DNA of 64,000 nucleotides from Sphingobacterium lactis (GTDB lineage: Bacteria; Bacteroidota; Bacteroidia; Sphingobacteriales; Sphingobacteriaceae). Below, in pieces: positions 18,425 to 26,752 of this stretch. Numbering within the stretch: the stretch's first letter is position 1; each line of letters starts with the position of its first letter. Location of the stretch: positions 2,976,001-3,040,000 of the forward strand of contig NZ_CP049246.1 in NCBI RefSeq assembly GCF_011046555.1. Direction: 5' to 3'. The notes under the pieces were generated by a model. That model was not told the DNA's origin. It did no database searches and saw only the letters and a program-made list of their open reading frames with translations. A program made the position numbers and the translations under genes.

Positions 18425-19195
18425 TTATCTTCCCATCCAACCGCCATCAACGGTTAGGATGGTGCCATGTACATAGTCAGACGCTTTCGAAGCCAGAAAT
18501 ATCGCCGGTCCTTTAAAATCCTCCGGCTCACCCCAACGGGCAGCAGGAATTCGGTCAAGGATTGATTTCGAGCGATCGGGATCATTCCTTAAAGCTTCCG
18601 TATTATCGGTTGAGATATAGCCTGGCGCAATAGCATTGACATTTACGCCCTGAGATCCCCATTCGTTCGCCAAAGCCTTGGTCAGGGAAGCGATGGCACC
18701 TTTCGATGCCGCATATCCCGGTACATTTATCCCTCCCTGGAACGACAGTAGCGATGCCGTGAAGATAATTTTTCCCGACTTGCGCTCCAGCATCCTTTTT
18801 CCCAGCTCTCGGCTGAGGATAAATTGCGCATTTTGATTGACCTCGATGATCTCGTCCCAATAGGCATCAGGATGCTCGGCGGCAGGTTTACGCAGGATAT
18901 TCCCCGCATTATTGAAAAGAATATCAATGACAGGATGCTCACGTGTCAAGGTATCAATAAACGAATAGAGCGCATCCCTGTCTGAAAAATCACATTGGTA
19001 TGCTTTGAACGATCTACCCAGCGCTGTAATGCTTTTTTCTACCGCAGACCCCGAAAGTTCCAGGGAATGCGAAACGCCGATAATATCAGCACCTGCCTCA
19101 GCAAGACCTTCCGCAATGGCTTTACCAATTCCTCTTTTACAGCCTGTTACCAAGGCCACCTTACCTGTTAGGTCAAATGATTGTATAGTAGACAT
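18425..19195 (-). CDS. kduD: KduD-like short-chain dehydrogenase
   Basis: Classical SDR of 256 residues with TGCKRGIGKAIAEG (cofactor motif), FNNAGN, the active-site YAASKGAIASLTKA and a C-terminal DGGWMGR typical of 2-dehydro-3-deoxy-D-gluconate 5-dehydrogenase (KduD) or 2-deoxygluconate 3-dehydrogenase. With KduI, it would convert 5-keto-4-deoxyuronate-derived DKII to KDG. The next gene upstream (DUF4861) ends 1 bp before its ATG, so translational coupling is likely. The neighbouring KduI supports KduD over other SDR activities. Confidence 0.88.
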   Translation of the reverse strand: MSTIQSFDLTGKVALVTGCKRGIGKAIAEGLAEAGADIIGVSHSLELSGSAVEKSITALGRSFKAYQCDFSDRDALYSFIDTLTREHPVIDILFNNAGNILRKPAAEHPDAYWDEIIEVNQNAQFILSRELGKRMLERKSGKIIFTASLLSFQGGINVPGYAASKGAIASLTKALANEWGSQGVNVNAIAPGYISTDNTEALRNDPDRSKSILDRIPAARWGEPEDFKGPAIFLASKASDYVHGTILTVDGGWMGR

Positions 19196-19196
19196 C

Positions 19197-20315
19197 TTAA
19201 TTAAATTTAACGTGTAATGGCTTTTCTAATTTTATGGATTCATCACGAACAAAGGTTTTCCATTGTTCTGCATTGGCTACGGTTCCCTCCCGATCCCAAG
19301 CTGCACCATTGTAGTACACAAACGGCTTACCGTTCCTGATATCCGTTTCGACTAGGAACTGCGCTTCATCATTTGCGTGAAGTTTATGCTTCCCTTTTGG
19401 CAGAATCAATGCAATTCCCGTATGCCCATTCTCCTGCACATTTGGCTCCCAATAACTGAGCGTCCTTTTTTCAGGGTTCCAGCCATAATTCGGTTGCTGT
19501 TCCTTTCTTTTGGCAATTCCAAGAACAATACGCGTTACTTTCTTTTCCGAATTATCAAGCTGTACCGATATTTTATTGAAATGTGAACCTGCATCCAATT
19601 GAATGGTTTTCTTCAAAGCAATGGTTTGACCGTCAAAATCCTGAGGATCATAGTTGAGCACAAAGGTTGTTCGCAACGGTCCATTGTCCAGAATCTGATA
19701 ATTTCGGTAATGTTTGGTATACTGTAATTTATCTTTTTCAAAAATTGCTAAATCACCGGCCCCTAAAGTATTACCTACACTGTAGTAATCCAATCCTTCA
19801 CCATGATCGCGGTGGTAATCTTCACTTTTGTACCAGCTATTGATCACCAGCTTATCGGTACGTTTTGCCCAATAATCCATCCCCTGAGCATCGTCTGCTC
19901 TTCCTTCCAACGCTTTCCCGTACATACGGAACCCAACCTTATCGTTCTCCCAGGCAAAATCATCATAACGCTCCGGAACATATCGAGCATACGTCTTTGA
20001 TGGGGTATGCAACGGCTTGCCGGCCTCCACCTTGTATTCCGACGACGACCGATCTGCGACTTCTACCAGAATCAGAATGTTCTGCGCTTGGTTTTCGCCT
20101 CGATATTCCACCTGATGGACAATTAGGTTACCTGCATGATCCTTTACCACAAAATTCGTATCAAGGCCAAATTCATGTTGAAATTGGGCATACGGAATGC
20201 TTATCACCTCCTTACGTGGAAGTGCGGTTTCATTTTTAACCGAAAATGTACCCTGTGCCAATGTTACTGTTGCCATGCACAGCATCGCAGGGATCAATAG
20301 AGCTTTCATACGCAA
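19197..20315 (-). CDS. DUF4861 family exported protein in uronate operon
   Basis: A 372-residue exported protein with a signal peptide (AMLCMATVTLAQ) and a beta-rich body (YWAKRTDKLVINSWYKSEDY; GLDYYSVGNTLGAGDLAIF). It matches the DUF4861 family, which recurs in Bacteroidota uronic-acid loci beside GH88/GH105 and kduI/kduD. The biochemical activity is not established, as far as I know; a periplasmic mutarotase-like or hydrolase role on unsaturated uronides is possible. It sits 1 bp from both neighbours, inside the operon. Confidence 0.8.
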   Translation of the reverse strand: MRMKALLIPAMLCMATVTLAQGTFSVKNETALPRKEVISIPYAQFQHEFGLDTNFVVKDHAGNLIVHQVEYRGENQAQNILILVEVADRSSSEYKVEAGKPLHTPSKTYARYVPERYDDFAWENDKVGFRMYGKALEGRADDAQGMDYWAKRTDKLVINSWYKSEDYHRDHGEGLDYYSVGNTLGAGDLAIFEKDKLQYTKHYRNYQILDNGPLRTTFVLNYDPQDFDGQTIALKKTIQLDAGSHFNKISVQLDNSEKKVTRIVLGIAKRKEQQPNYGWNPEKRTLSYWEPNVQENGHTGIALILPKGKHKLHANDEAQFLVETDIRNGKPFVYYNGAAWDREGTVANAEQWKTFVRDESIKLEKPLHVKFN

Positions 20316-20316
20316 A

Positions 20317-21162
20317 TTATCGTATTTCGGTCACTTTAAATGAATCCATATCGTTATAATCCATATTTTCACCGGCCATCCCCCAAATAAAGGAATAATT
20401 GGAAGTACCTGCCCCTGAATGGATAGACCATGGTGGCGAGATGACCGCCTGTTCATTATGCATCCAAATGTGGCGTGTTTCCTCACGAGGCCCCATGAAA
20501 TGGGATACCGCCTGCCCTTCAGGCAGTTCAAAATAAAGATAAACTTCCATCCGGCGATCATGCGTATGCGCCGGCATCGTATTCCATACCGATCCAACAG
20601 CAAGCTCGGTAAGTCCCATCTGCAATTGACAGGTCTCTACGGTGGTGTGCAGTAACATTTGGTTTATTGTCCGTACGTTTGAAGTCTCAACTGCCCCTAA
20701 TTCCAATTTATTGGCATCAGCCTTAGCAATCTTCTTGGTCGGATAGCTGTGATGTGCTGGCGTAGAGTTGAGGTAAAACTTTGCAGGAGCTTTCGGCTCG
20801 GCTGAGCTAAAGATCACTTTCTTTGCTCCTTTACCCACATACAAGGCCTCTTTGAAATCCAGTGCATAGGATTCCCCATCCACCTGCACAGTCCCCTGTC
20901 CGCCAATATTGATAATTCCCAATTCGCGACGACTCAAAAAATACGGTTCCTTGAGAAGTTCATCTATGGTCTCCAATTCCAGACTCTCGTTCACAGGTTT
21001 CGCGCTTCCAGCCATATACCGATCGTAATGCGTATACACAAAATGAATCGCATCATCCTTGAATAGCCCATCGATTAGGAAAGTCTTTCTTAGGTTTTCC
21101 GTGTCCATCTGCTTTGATTCATTTGGACCAATAGCAAATCTAGTTTCAAATGTAGGTTTCAT
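20317..21162 (-). CDS. kduI: 5-dehydro-4-deoxy-D-glucuronate isomerase KduI
   Basis: Cupin isomerase of 281 residues converting 5-keto-4-deoxyuronate (DKI) to 3-deoxy-D-glycero-2,5-hexodiulosonate (DKII). The zinc-binding cupin core is clear: MPAHTHDRRMEVYLYFELPE with the HxH...E ligands, then IHSGAGTSNYSFIWGMAGEN with the fourth His. The N-terminal KRT-FLIDGLF and THYDRYMAGSA blocks are family typical. It is the first gene of the four-gene minus-strand operon and diverges from the MFS transporter. Confidence 0.95.
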   Translation of the reverse strand: MKPTFETRFAIGPNESKQMDTENLRKTFLIDGLFKDDAIHFVYTHYDRYMAGSAKPVNESLELETIDELLKEPYFLSRRELGIINIGGQGTVQVDGESYALDFKEALYVGKGAKKVIFSSAEPKAPAKFYLNSTPAHHSYPTKKIAKADANKLELGAVETSNVRTINQMLLHTTVETCQLQMGLTELAVGSVWNTMPAHTHDRRMEVYLYFELPEGQAVSHFMGPREETRHIWMHNEQAVISPPWSIHSGAGTSNYSFIWGMAGENMDYNDMDSFKVTEIR

Positions 21163-21206
21163 ATCCCTAAATATACCCTAGAATTCCGCAATAAGCCCAT
21201 GATATG

Positions 21207-21262
21207 TACGAAAACGATTGCGACCGTTATGTCAATGGTTTTTTACGAAATCGATTCCGTAA
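21207..21262. promoter_or_regulatory. Candidate LacI-family operators in the uronate divergent promoter region
   Basis: Two sites share the LacI/PurR-type core AAnCGnTT. Site 1 is CGAAAACGATTGCG (21209-21222). Site 2 is TTACGAAATCGATTCCGTAA (21243-21262), a 20-bp palindrome with one mismatched pair. Their centres are about 37 bp apart, in the 232-bp interval between kduI and the MFS gene. The LacI protein encoded at 22953-23978 is the obvious candidate ligand. Confidence 0.6.
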
Positions 21263-21394
21263 GAAAAGCAGGGATTTCCATTCAAGTATTGATAACATTG
21301 GTTAATTATAAACCACAAGAACGCATACCAAATAGTTTCGCCCTGTATAACGGAAAGAACTTGGTTGCATTCCTAGCAGAGACTATACCAACAC

Positions 21395-22972
21395 ATGATG
21401 AAGAATAGCATTAGCCAGATGAGCAATTATAGATGGAAAATCTGTGCCCTATTATTCGTGGCCACCACGATCAATTATTTGGATAGACAGGTCTTGTCCT
21501 TAACCTGGAAAGACTTTATCGCACTGGAATACCACTGGACAAACAACGACTATGGGAATATTGCTGCATTATTCTCCATTTTCTATGCAGTTTCCATGTT
21601 ATTCGCAGGGCGTTTCATCGATATATTGGGCACGAAGAAGGGGTTCATGTGGGCTATCGGCATCTGGTCGGTGGGTGCTATCCTTCATGCATTTTCCGGG
21701 ATGTACACTTCGGGGATGCTCACTGGACAATGGTTGGTCGGTTTTTCCGAAGCCGCAGAGATCATCGGTAAAGTAAGCGATATTGCTGCCGTGGGAAGTG
21801 TGAGTGTTTCCTTCTTTATTTTTGCCCGTTTTGTTCTGGCACTCGGGGAAGCCGGAAATTTCCCTGCTGCCATTAAAGTGACGGCGGAATACTTTCCAAA
21901 GAAAGACCGTGCCTTTGCCACGTCCATATTCAATGCCGGAGCTACGATAGGAGCATTGGTCGCCCCTTTGGTCATTCCGGTTATCGCAAAACATTGGGGG
22001 TGGGAATCTTCATTCATTATCATTGGTGGGCTGGGTTTTGTTTGGATGGGATTCTGGCAGTTTATGTACGAGAAGCCTGACGCCCACCCAAAAGTGAATC
22101 GCGAAGAATTAGCGTATATCCTGCAGGATGAAGAAGTTGAAGAAAATACCGCAGCAACGGTTGAGGTAAAAAAACCTAAGGTTTCCATATTCAGCTGCTT
22201 AAAGCATAAACAGACCTGGGCATTTATTGTTGGCAAATTCATGACAGACGGTGTATGGTGGTTCTATCTGTTCTGGATGCCGGCATACCTCAGCTCGGTA
22301 TATGGCATAAAATCATCCGATTTTACCGGTCAGATTGCCTTATTCGTGCTATACGCCATTACTTTATTATCGATCATTGGAGGATGGCTTCCAACCTATT
22401 TCGTCGATAAAAAAGGTATGGAACCGTATGCCGGTCGGATGCGCGCCATGCTTATATTCGCGGTCTTTGCTTTATTCGTCCTCTTAGCACAGCCATTTGG
22501 CTATATATCTTTCTGGGTACCTGTGGTGCTGATAGGCATCGGCGGGGCAGCGCATCAATCTTGGTCCGCGAATCTATTTTCGACCATTGGAGACATGTTC
22601 CCAAAATATGCTGTGGCAACTGTGACAGGCATTGGCGGGCTGGCAGGTGGAATCGGCTCCTTTCTCATCAACAAAGGCTCGGGTTCCCTATTTGATTTTG
22701 CAGAAAAGAATTGGACAACGATCAACGGAAAACCACTCTTGGAATTATTCCCGCAATTCGCTCAAGCTGATACGGCTGCTGGATTCCTGAAAAGCAACAA
22801 TGTATCGACCTTGGAAGAATTTCTAAAACTACAGACTACACAAGGGCAATTGGTAGACAACGGATTGGATACCGGGTATATGATTATCTTTACCATATGT
22901 GCCCTAGCCTACCTGATTGCTTGGGTAGTGATGAAAATGTTGGTTCCTAAGATTAAGCCGGTGAAGTTCTAG
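21395..22972 (+). CDS. MFS transporter, hexuronate (ExuT/ACS) family
   Basis: A 525-residue inner-membrane protein with about 12 hydrophobic segments. The N-terminus carries the anion:cation symporter family signature ATTINYLDRQVLSLTWKDF, and the loop FNAGATIGALVAPLVIP is typical of ExuT-like uronate transporters. A longer than usual insertion after TM2-3 (about residues 95-130, EAAEIIGKVSDIAAVGSVS) and an extended C-terminal loop (IDLFPQFAQAD-like region) explain the length. It faces the kdu operon across the operator region and is probably the importer of unsaturated or free uronates. The alternative start is the next ATG, one codon on. Confidence 0.9.
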   Translation: MMKNSISQMSNYRWKICALLFVATTINYLDRQVLSLTWKDFIALEYHWTNNDYGNIAALFSIFYAVSMLFAGRFIDILGTKKGFMWAIGIWSVGAILHAFSGMYTSGMLTGQWLVGFSEAAEIIGKVSDIAAVGSVSVSFFIFARFVLALGEAGNFPAAIKVTAEYFPKKDRAFATSIFNAGATIGALVAPLVIPVIAKHWGWESSFIIIGGLGFVWMGFWQFMYEKPDAHPKVNREELAYILQDEEVEENTAATVEVKKPKVSIFSCLKHKQTWAFIVGKFMTDGVWWFYLFWMPAYLSSVYGIKSSDFTGQIALFVLYAITLLSIIGGWLPTYFVDKKGMEPYAGRMRAMLIFAVFALFVLLAQPFGYISFWVPVVLIGIGGAAHQSWSANLFSTIGDMFPKYAVATVTGIGGLAGGIGSFLINKGSGSLFDFAEKNWTTINGKPLLELFPQFAQADTAAGFLKSNNVSTLEEFLKLQTTQGQLVDNGLDTGYMIIFTICALAYLIAWVVMKMLVPKIKPVKF

Positions 22973-23978
22973 TCGAATTCCGGGGGATAATGATAGGATC
23001 CATAATAACTGTTTCCTCTTTCATATCCCCTTCACGTTCCATCAGGTCAATTAGCCGGGAAACACTCTCATATCCCATTTCTACGGCAGGTTGAAATACC
23101 GTCGACAGCGATGGGTTCATGCAATCAGCATATTCGGTATTGGCAAAGCCTATGAGGCTAACCGTATCCGGGACTTGCACACCCAATTTCGCAAGAATGC
23201 CGAGGGTATGGATCGTCAAAGTATCTGTTGTACAGAGTATACCTATCGGTTCGGTATAGGTCTTCAATCGTTTGTCCAGCAGATGAGTTAGGTTCGTAAT
23301 TAAATCCTCAGCAGTCTGTCCATATTCGACATACACCACATTTTCAGGCCTATTGGGCAGATAATTGGCCATCAATGCTTTCTTGTAACCCAACAATCGC
23401 TTTTGGTTGATGCCGAGATTTTTACCGGTGACCACAAGGATCTCCGTCCTTCCCGCATCGATCAAGTGCTGTGTAGCTTCGAAAGCGCCCTTCTCTGAAT
23501 TGACTCCTATCTTTGGGGTTTTAATATCAAAGTCTATACGATCGACTAGAATGATAGGACATTTGCCATGGATAGCCTGTAGAAAACGCTCGTTGCTATT
23601 TGCACTGGGTGAGATTACAATTCCGCCGACCTGCTGTTGCAACAGTGCATTCAAGGCCTCTTCTTCCATTTTCGCATCTTCCCTGCTCTGCATGAATACA
23701 AGGTTATAATGCCGATCCAAGGCGGCCTGCTGTGCCCCTTCCAATATCTGGGATTGAAAAGGATTGGTGATGTACGGGATCACCAAACCAATGGTATTGC
23801 TACGACCTGTTTTAAGGCTCTTGGCCATGAGGTTGGGTCGGTACTGCAGCTCTTCAGCCAAAGCCTGAACCTTCACCTTGGTGTCCTCACTGATTTCATG
23901 ACTGTCATTCAAAGCCTTGGAAACGGTGGAAACGGAAAGGTTCAGCTTCTGCGCGAGCTGTTTTAATGTGATCGACAT
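22953..23978 (-). CDS. LacI family transcription regulator of the uronate cluster
   Basis: A 341-residue LacI/GalR protein. The N-terminal helix-turn-helix is MSITLKQLAQKLNLSVSTVS followed by the hinge and YRPNLMAKSLKTGRSNTIGL. The periplasmic-binding-protein-like effector domain follows (VIPYITNPFQSQILEGAQQA ... ILVDRIDFD ... LIGFANTEYADCMNPSLSTV). It likely represses the kdu operon and the transporter until a uronate intermediate such as KDG binds. Its 3' end overlaps the 3' end of the convergent MFS gene by 20 bp. Confidence 0.93.
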   Translation of the reverse strand: MSITLKQLAQKLNLSVSTVSKALNDSHEISEDTKVKVQALAEELQYRPNLMAKSLKTGRSNTIGLVIPYITNPFQSQILEGAQQAALDRHYNLVFMQSREDAKMEEEALNALLQQQVGGIVISPSANSNERFLQAIHGKCPIILVDRIDFDIKTPKIGVNSEKGAFEATQHLIDAGRTEILVVTGKNLGINQKRLLGYKKALMANYLPNRPENVVYVEYGQTAEDLITNLTHLLDKRLKTYTEPIGILCTTDTLTIHTLGILAKLGVQVPDTVSLIGFANTEYADCMNPSLSTVFQPAVEMGYESVSRLIDLMEREGDMKEETVIMDPIIIPRNSTRTSPA

Positions 23979-24072
23979 GGAATAATACTGAAATTTAAGC
24001 TAATGGATAGACCTGAATAGCAAAAGGCACCTTACAGATATGACGATTGCCAAGCAAGGTTTTTAAACCATG

Positions 24073-24606
24073 CTATTTTGAATTCACCGCCTTGGCGCTG
24101 CTTTCTTTCAAAAAAGTCATCACCTTAGTCTCGTCATAACTTTTCCCATCTTCCAGATTGCCACTTTCACGCGTGGAAAGTACCTTTCCCTCGCTATCCA
24201 ACACGATAAAGAAAGGATAGCCATATTCTTTACCCTTGTCTTTGGCATACCGATCAAAAACAGCTTCGTTTTTATTTTCTGGAGACCAGTTTACATGGTA
24301 ATACAGGAAATTATCCTTGATATAGGCATTCACTGTTTTGTTTTCCTGAATGAATTTATTGAACCTTAGGCACCAGATACACCAATTTCCGCCAGCTTGA
24401 AGGATGATATGTTTCTTTTCCTTACCGGCAAGGACTACTAAACTGTCGATGTCCTTTTGGGCATCCGCCTCCGGATGGTAAGGTTTTTCCAAACTCGCCA
24501 ATTCCGGATTCACAGGCTTGGTCTGCGCAGATGCGCCAACACCAAAACACAGTAAACCTCCCAGCAGCAATCCCGATACGACCCAATTCTTGATTCCGTT
24601 CTTCAT
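24073..24606 (-). CDS. Exported thioredoxin-fold protein (CIWC)
   Basis: A 177-residue exported protein with a signal peptide (LLLGGLLCFGVGASA) and a thioredoxin-like domain in which the redox motif is CIWC in GGNWCIWCLRFNKFIQEN. The downstream YPFFIVLDSEGKVLS is the cis-Pro strand. It probably acts in periplasmic disulfide or peroxide chemistry, like other Bacteroidota thioredoxin_7-type proteins. I start at ATG 24606 (MKNGIKNW), not the upstream codon at 24627, because the signal peptide begins there. Confidence 0.85.
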   Translation of the reverse strand: MKNGIKNWVVSGLLLGGLLCFGVGASAQTKPVNPELASLEKPYHPEADAQKDIDSLVVLAGKEKKHIILQAGGNWCIWCLRFNKFIQENKTVNAYIKDNFLYYHVNWSPENKNEAVFDRYAKDKGKEYGYPFFIVLDSEGKVLSTRESGNLEDGKSYDETKVMTFLKESSAKAVNSK

Positions 24607-24679
24607 ATTTTTACGTGATAAACACACTAATTTAAAGATTCATCCTTAATTTTAGCCGTTTTACATAAAAAAGATACAA

Positions 24680-25135
24680 TTGTACCACTATTACCTTCTT
24701 TTCCATTCCTATTTCCGTTGGGCGGCCATACTTGCCCTATTGTTTCACCTAATCTGGATTGGGTGGAATGCATTGCAGAAGAAAACATTTACAAAGCAGG
24801 ATTACAACCTGATGCTGGTACTGGTGATAATCTATGATATCCAGCTGGTTCTTGGATGGTTGCTGTTCTTTGAGTCACCAATGGTTTCTGCTTTCTGGAA
24901 TGATGTAGGTACGCAGGTAAAAAACCGGCAATTGCGTTTCTTTGGCCTAGAACATATGTCCATGATGACCCTTGGCATAATGCTGATCAATTTCTATTCC
25001 TTCAAGGCGATCAATATGATTGGGACGACAGCTTTCGGCTACCTATGGAAAAGATTTGTATGGATCGGACTTATTATGCTGGCCTCTATTCCATGGTCCT
25101 TCTCCCCACTTACGAGCAGACCGAATTGGCGGTAA
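24680..25135 (+). CDS. Small integral membrane protein (Bacteroidota cytochrome b-like hypothetical)
   Basis: A 151-residue protein with four hydrophobic segments and conserved His and Arg residues: HSYFRWAAILALLFHLIW at the start, VIIYDIQLVLGWLLFF, then RQLRFFGLEHMSMMTLGIML, and a last helix ending in PWSF. The layout resembles small Bacteroidota membrane proteins sometimes labelled cytochrome b; haem binding is not shown. No ATG is present near the start; TTG at 24680 is the best candidate. Its last about 36 codons are duplicated as a pseudogene fragment at 26004. Confidence 0.7.
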   Translation: MYHYYLLFHSYFRWAAILALLFHLIWIGWNALQKKTFTKQDYNLMLVLVIIYDIQLVLGWLLFFESPMVSAFWNDVGTQVKNRQLRFFGLEHMSMMTLGIMLINFYSFKAINMIGTTAFGYLWKRFVWIGLIMLASIPWSFSPLTSRPNWR

Positions 25136-25341
25136 AATGGGTAAGAAAGTAATGAATCGGACATTCTTGAATGTTGAGCTAGACATTCAAATTCATATGA
25201 AAATTTATAATATAAAGCTGCCCCACCCCTTATTATAATGAATCAGGCAATGGGATAGCTATTAGTCGATTTCATCAATTCGCTAAATAGCATTGGAAAA
25301 TGAGAATCATATTTTAAAAACTACATTATATTTCAAGAATA

Positions 25342-25773
25342 TCATTGCGCTAATTTTTGCAGTCCATCATCAAATTGATACCTTCTCCATATATTGATTT
25401 TCAATTCATGGACTTGTTCCTCACGCACATTTGAAAAATTCCCACGGTGAAATATATTATAAGTACCCCATTTTTGTTTTTCATCCCTACTCTTCATCCG
25501 TACTTTTTTCTGATCGGGGAAAATAAAATCAGCAGAATCCAGAATTGAATAATTCAAACCATTGCAATTTTTTGCACCTGAGTACCCTGTCAATTTCAGG
25601 GTATCATTGGCATTTAACTTATTTTCAGAAACATCACATCCTCGATGATATAATTTAATAATTACCTCATTATTGCTCTTATTCACTAAATAAAAAAATT
25701 CGTCATACTCTGCTAAATGATAGTCAATTATACAACTTGAGAAAAGTAATGGTAGCAAAAATAGCTTTTTCAT
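25342..25773 (-). CDS. Small lipoprotein, duplicated copy 1
   Basis: A 143-residue predicted lipoprotein. The signal MKKLFLLPLLFSSC ends in a lipobox with the acylated Cys at residue 14. The mature part contains YFLVNKSNNEVIIKLYHRGC-like strands and no recognised domain. It is about 85% identical by eye to the protein encoded at 26317-26748, so the two are recent duplicates. Unlike copy 2, no metallopeptidase gene lies upstream. Family and function are not recognised. Confidence 0.75.
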   Translation of the reverse strand: MKKLFLLPLLFSSCIIDYHLAEYDEFFYLVNKSNNEVIIKLYHRGCDVSENKLNANDTLKLTGYSGAKNCNGLNYSILDSADFIFPDQKKVRMKSRDEKQKWGTYNIFHRGNFSNVREEQVHELKINIWRRYQFDDGLQKLAQ

Positions 25774-26003
25774 GTTTCACAAATTTTAACTAAATATTTT
25801 AACTAAAAGTAATATTTATTATGATTTTATCACGCTGAAATTAATTTGATAACATTTGCTTAACCCAAAACTTTCCATCATTAAATAGTTTTTAATTTAA
25901 GTTTTTCTAAGATGCTCAATATTATTGTTCCTTAGAACCGCTACACCCTTCCTTTGAATCTAGCCTACAACAAAAAAAAATTCCGAGCCTATTGCTAGGC
26001 CCG

Positions 26004-26111
26004 ACAGCTTTCGGCTACCTATGGAAAAGGTTTTTATGGATCGGACTTATTATGCTGGCCTACATTCCATGACCTTTCTCCCCACTTACCAACAGACCAA
26101 ATTGGCGGTAG
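26004..26111 (+). pseudogene. Duplicated 3' fragment of the 24680 membrane-protein gene
   Basis: The last 36 codons of the membrane-protein gene are repeated here (TAFGYLWKRF...). The Trp codon before SFSPL has become TGA, so the fragment is broken, and it lacks the 5' part. It is a by-product of the tandem duplication. Confidence 0.85.
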
Positions 26112-26316
26112 AGTGGGTATGGGAATAATGAATCAGATATTCTTGAATGTTCAGCTAGACATTCAAATCCATATGAAAATTTATAATATAAAGCTATCCC
26201 ACCCCATCATAATGAATCAGGCAATGGGATAACTAATAGTTGATTTACATCAATTCGCTAACTAGCACTGGAAAAAGTAAATCATATTTTAAAAACTACA
26301 TTATATTTCAAGGATA

Positions 26317-26748
26317 TCATTGCGCTAATTTTTGCAATCCATCATCAAATTGATATCTACTCCATATATTGATTTTCAATTCATGAACTTGTTCCTCACG
26401 TACATCTAAAAAATTCCTACGGTTAAATATATTATAAGTACCCCACTTTTGTTTTTCATCCGTACTCTTCATCCGTACTTTTTTCTGATCGGAGAAAATA
26501 AAATCAGCAGAATCCAGTATTGTAAAATTCAAACCCTTGCAATTTTTCACACCGTCATACCCTGCCAATTTCAGGGTATCATTTGCGTTGATCTTATTCT
26601 CATAAATATCACACCCTCGATGATATAATTTAATAATTACCTCATTGTTGCTCTTATTCACTAAATAATAAAATTGGTCATACTCTGTTAAATGATAGTC
26701 AATTATACAGCTTGAGAAAAGGAATGGCAAAAAAAATAGCTTTTTCAT
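26317..26748 (-). CDS. Small lipoprotein, duplicated copy 2
   Basis: A 143-residue predicted lipoprotein, paralogue of the protein at 25342-25773, with signal MKKLFFLPFLFSSC and the same mature architecture (LVNKSNNEVIIKLYHRGCD). I start at ATG 26748, 4 bp after the stop of the metallopeptidase lipoprotein; the longer reading from 26781 would overlap that gene and lose the signal peptide at its N-terminus. The tight spacing suggests it is expressed with, and may partner, the metallopeptidase. No family recognised. Confidence 0.75.
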   Translation of the reverse strand: MKKLFFLPFLFSSCIIDYHLTEYDQFYYLVNKSNNEVIIKLYHRGCDIYENKINANDTLKLAGYDGVKNCKGLNFTILDSADFIFSDQKKVRMKSTDEKQKWGTYNIFNRRNFLDVREEQVHELKINIWSRYQFDDGLQKLAQ

Positions 26749-26752
26749 ATTC

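Noticed and set aside
21199..21408. 70-residue forward frame between kduI and the MFS transporter
   Set aside because: It covers the divergent promoter region and both operator candidates, overlaps the transporter start and has no recognisable domain.
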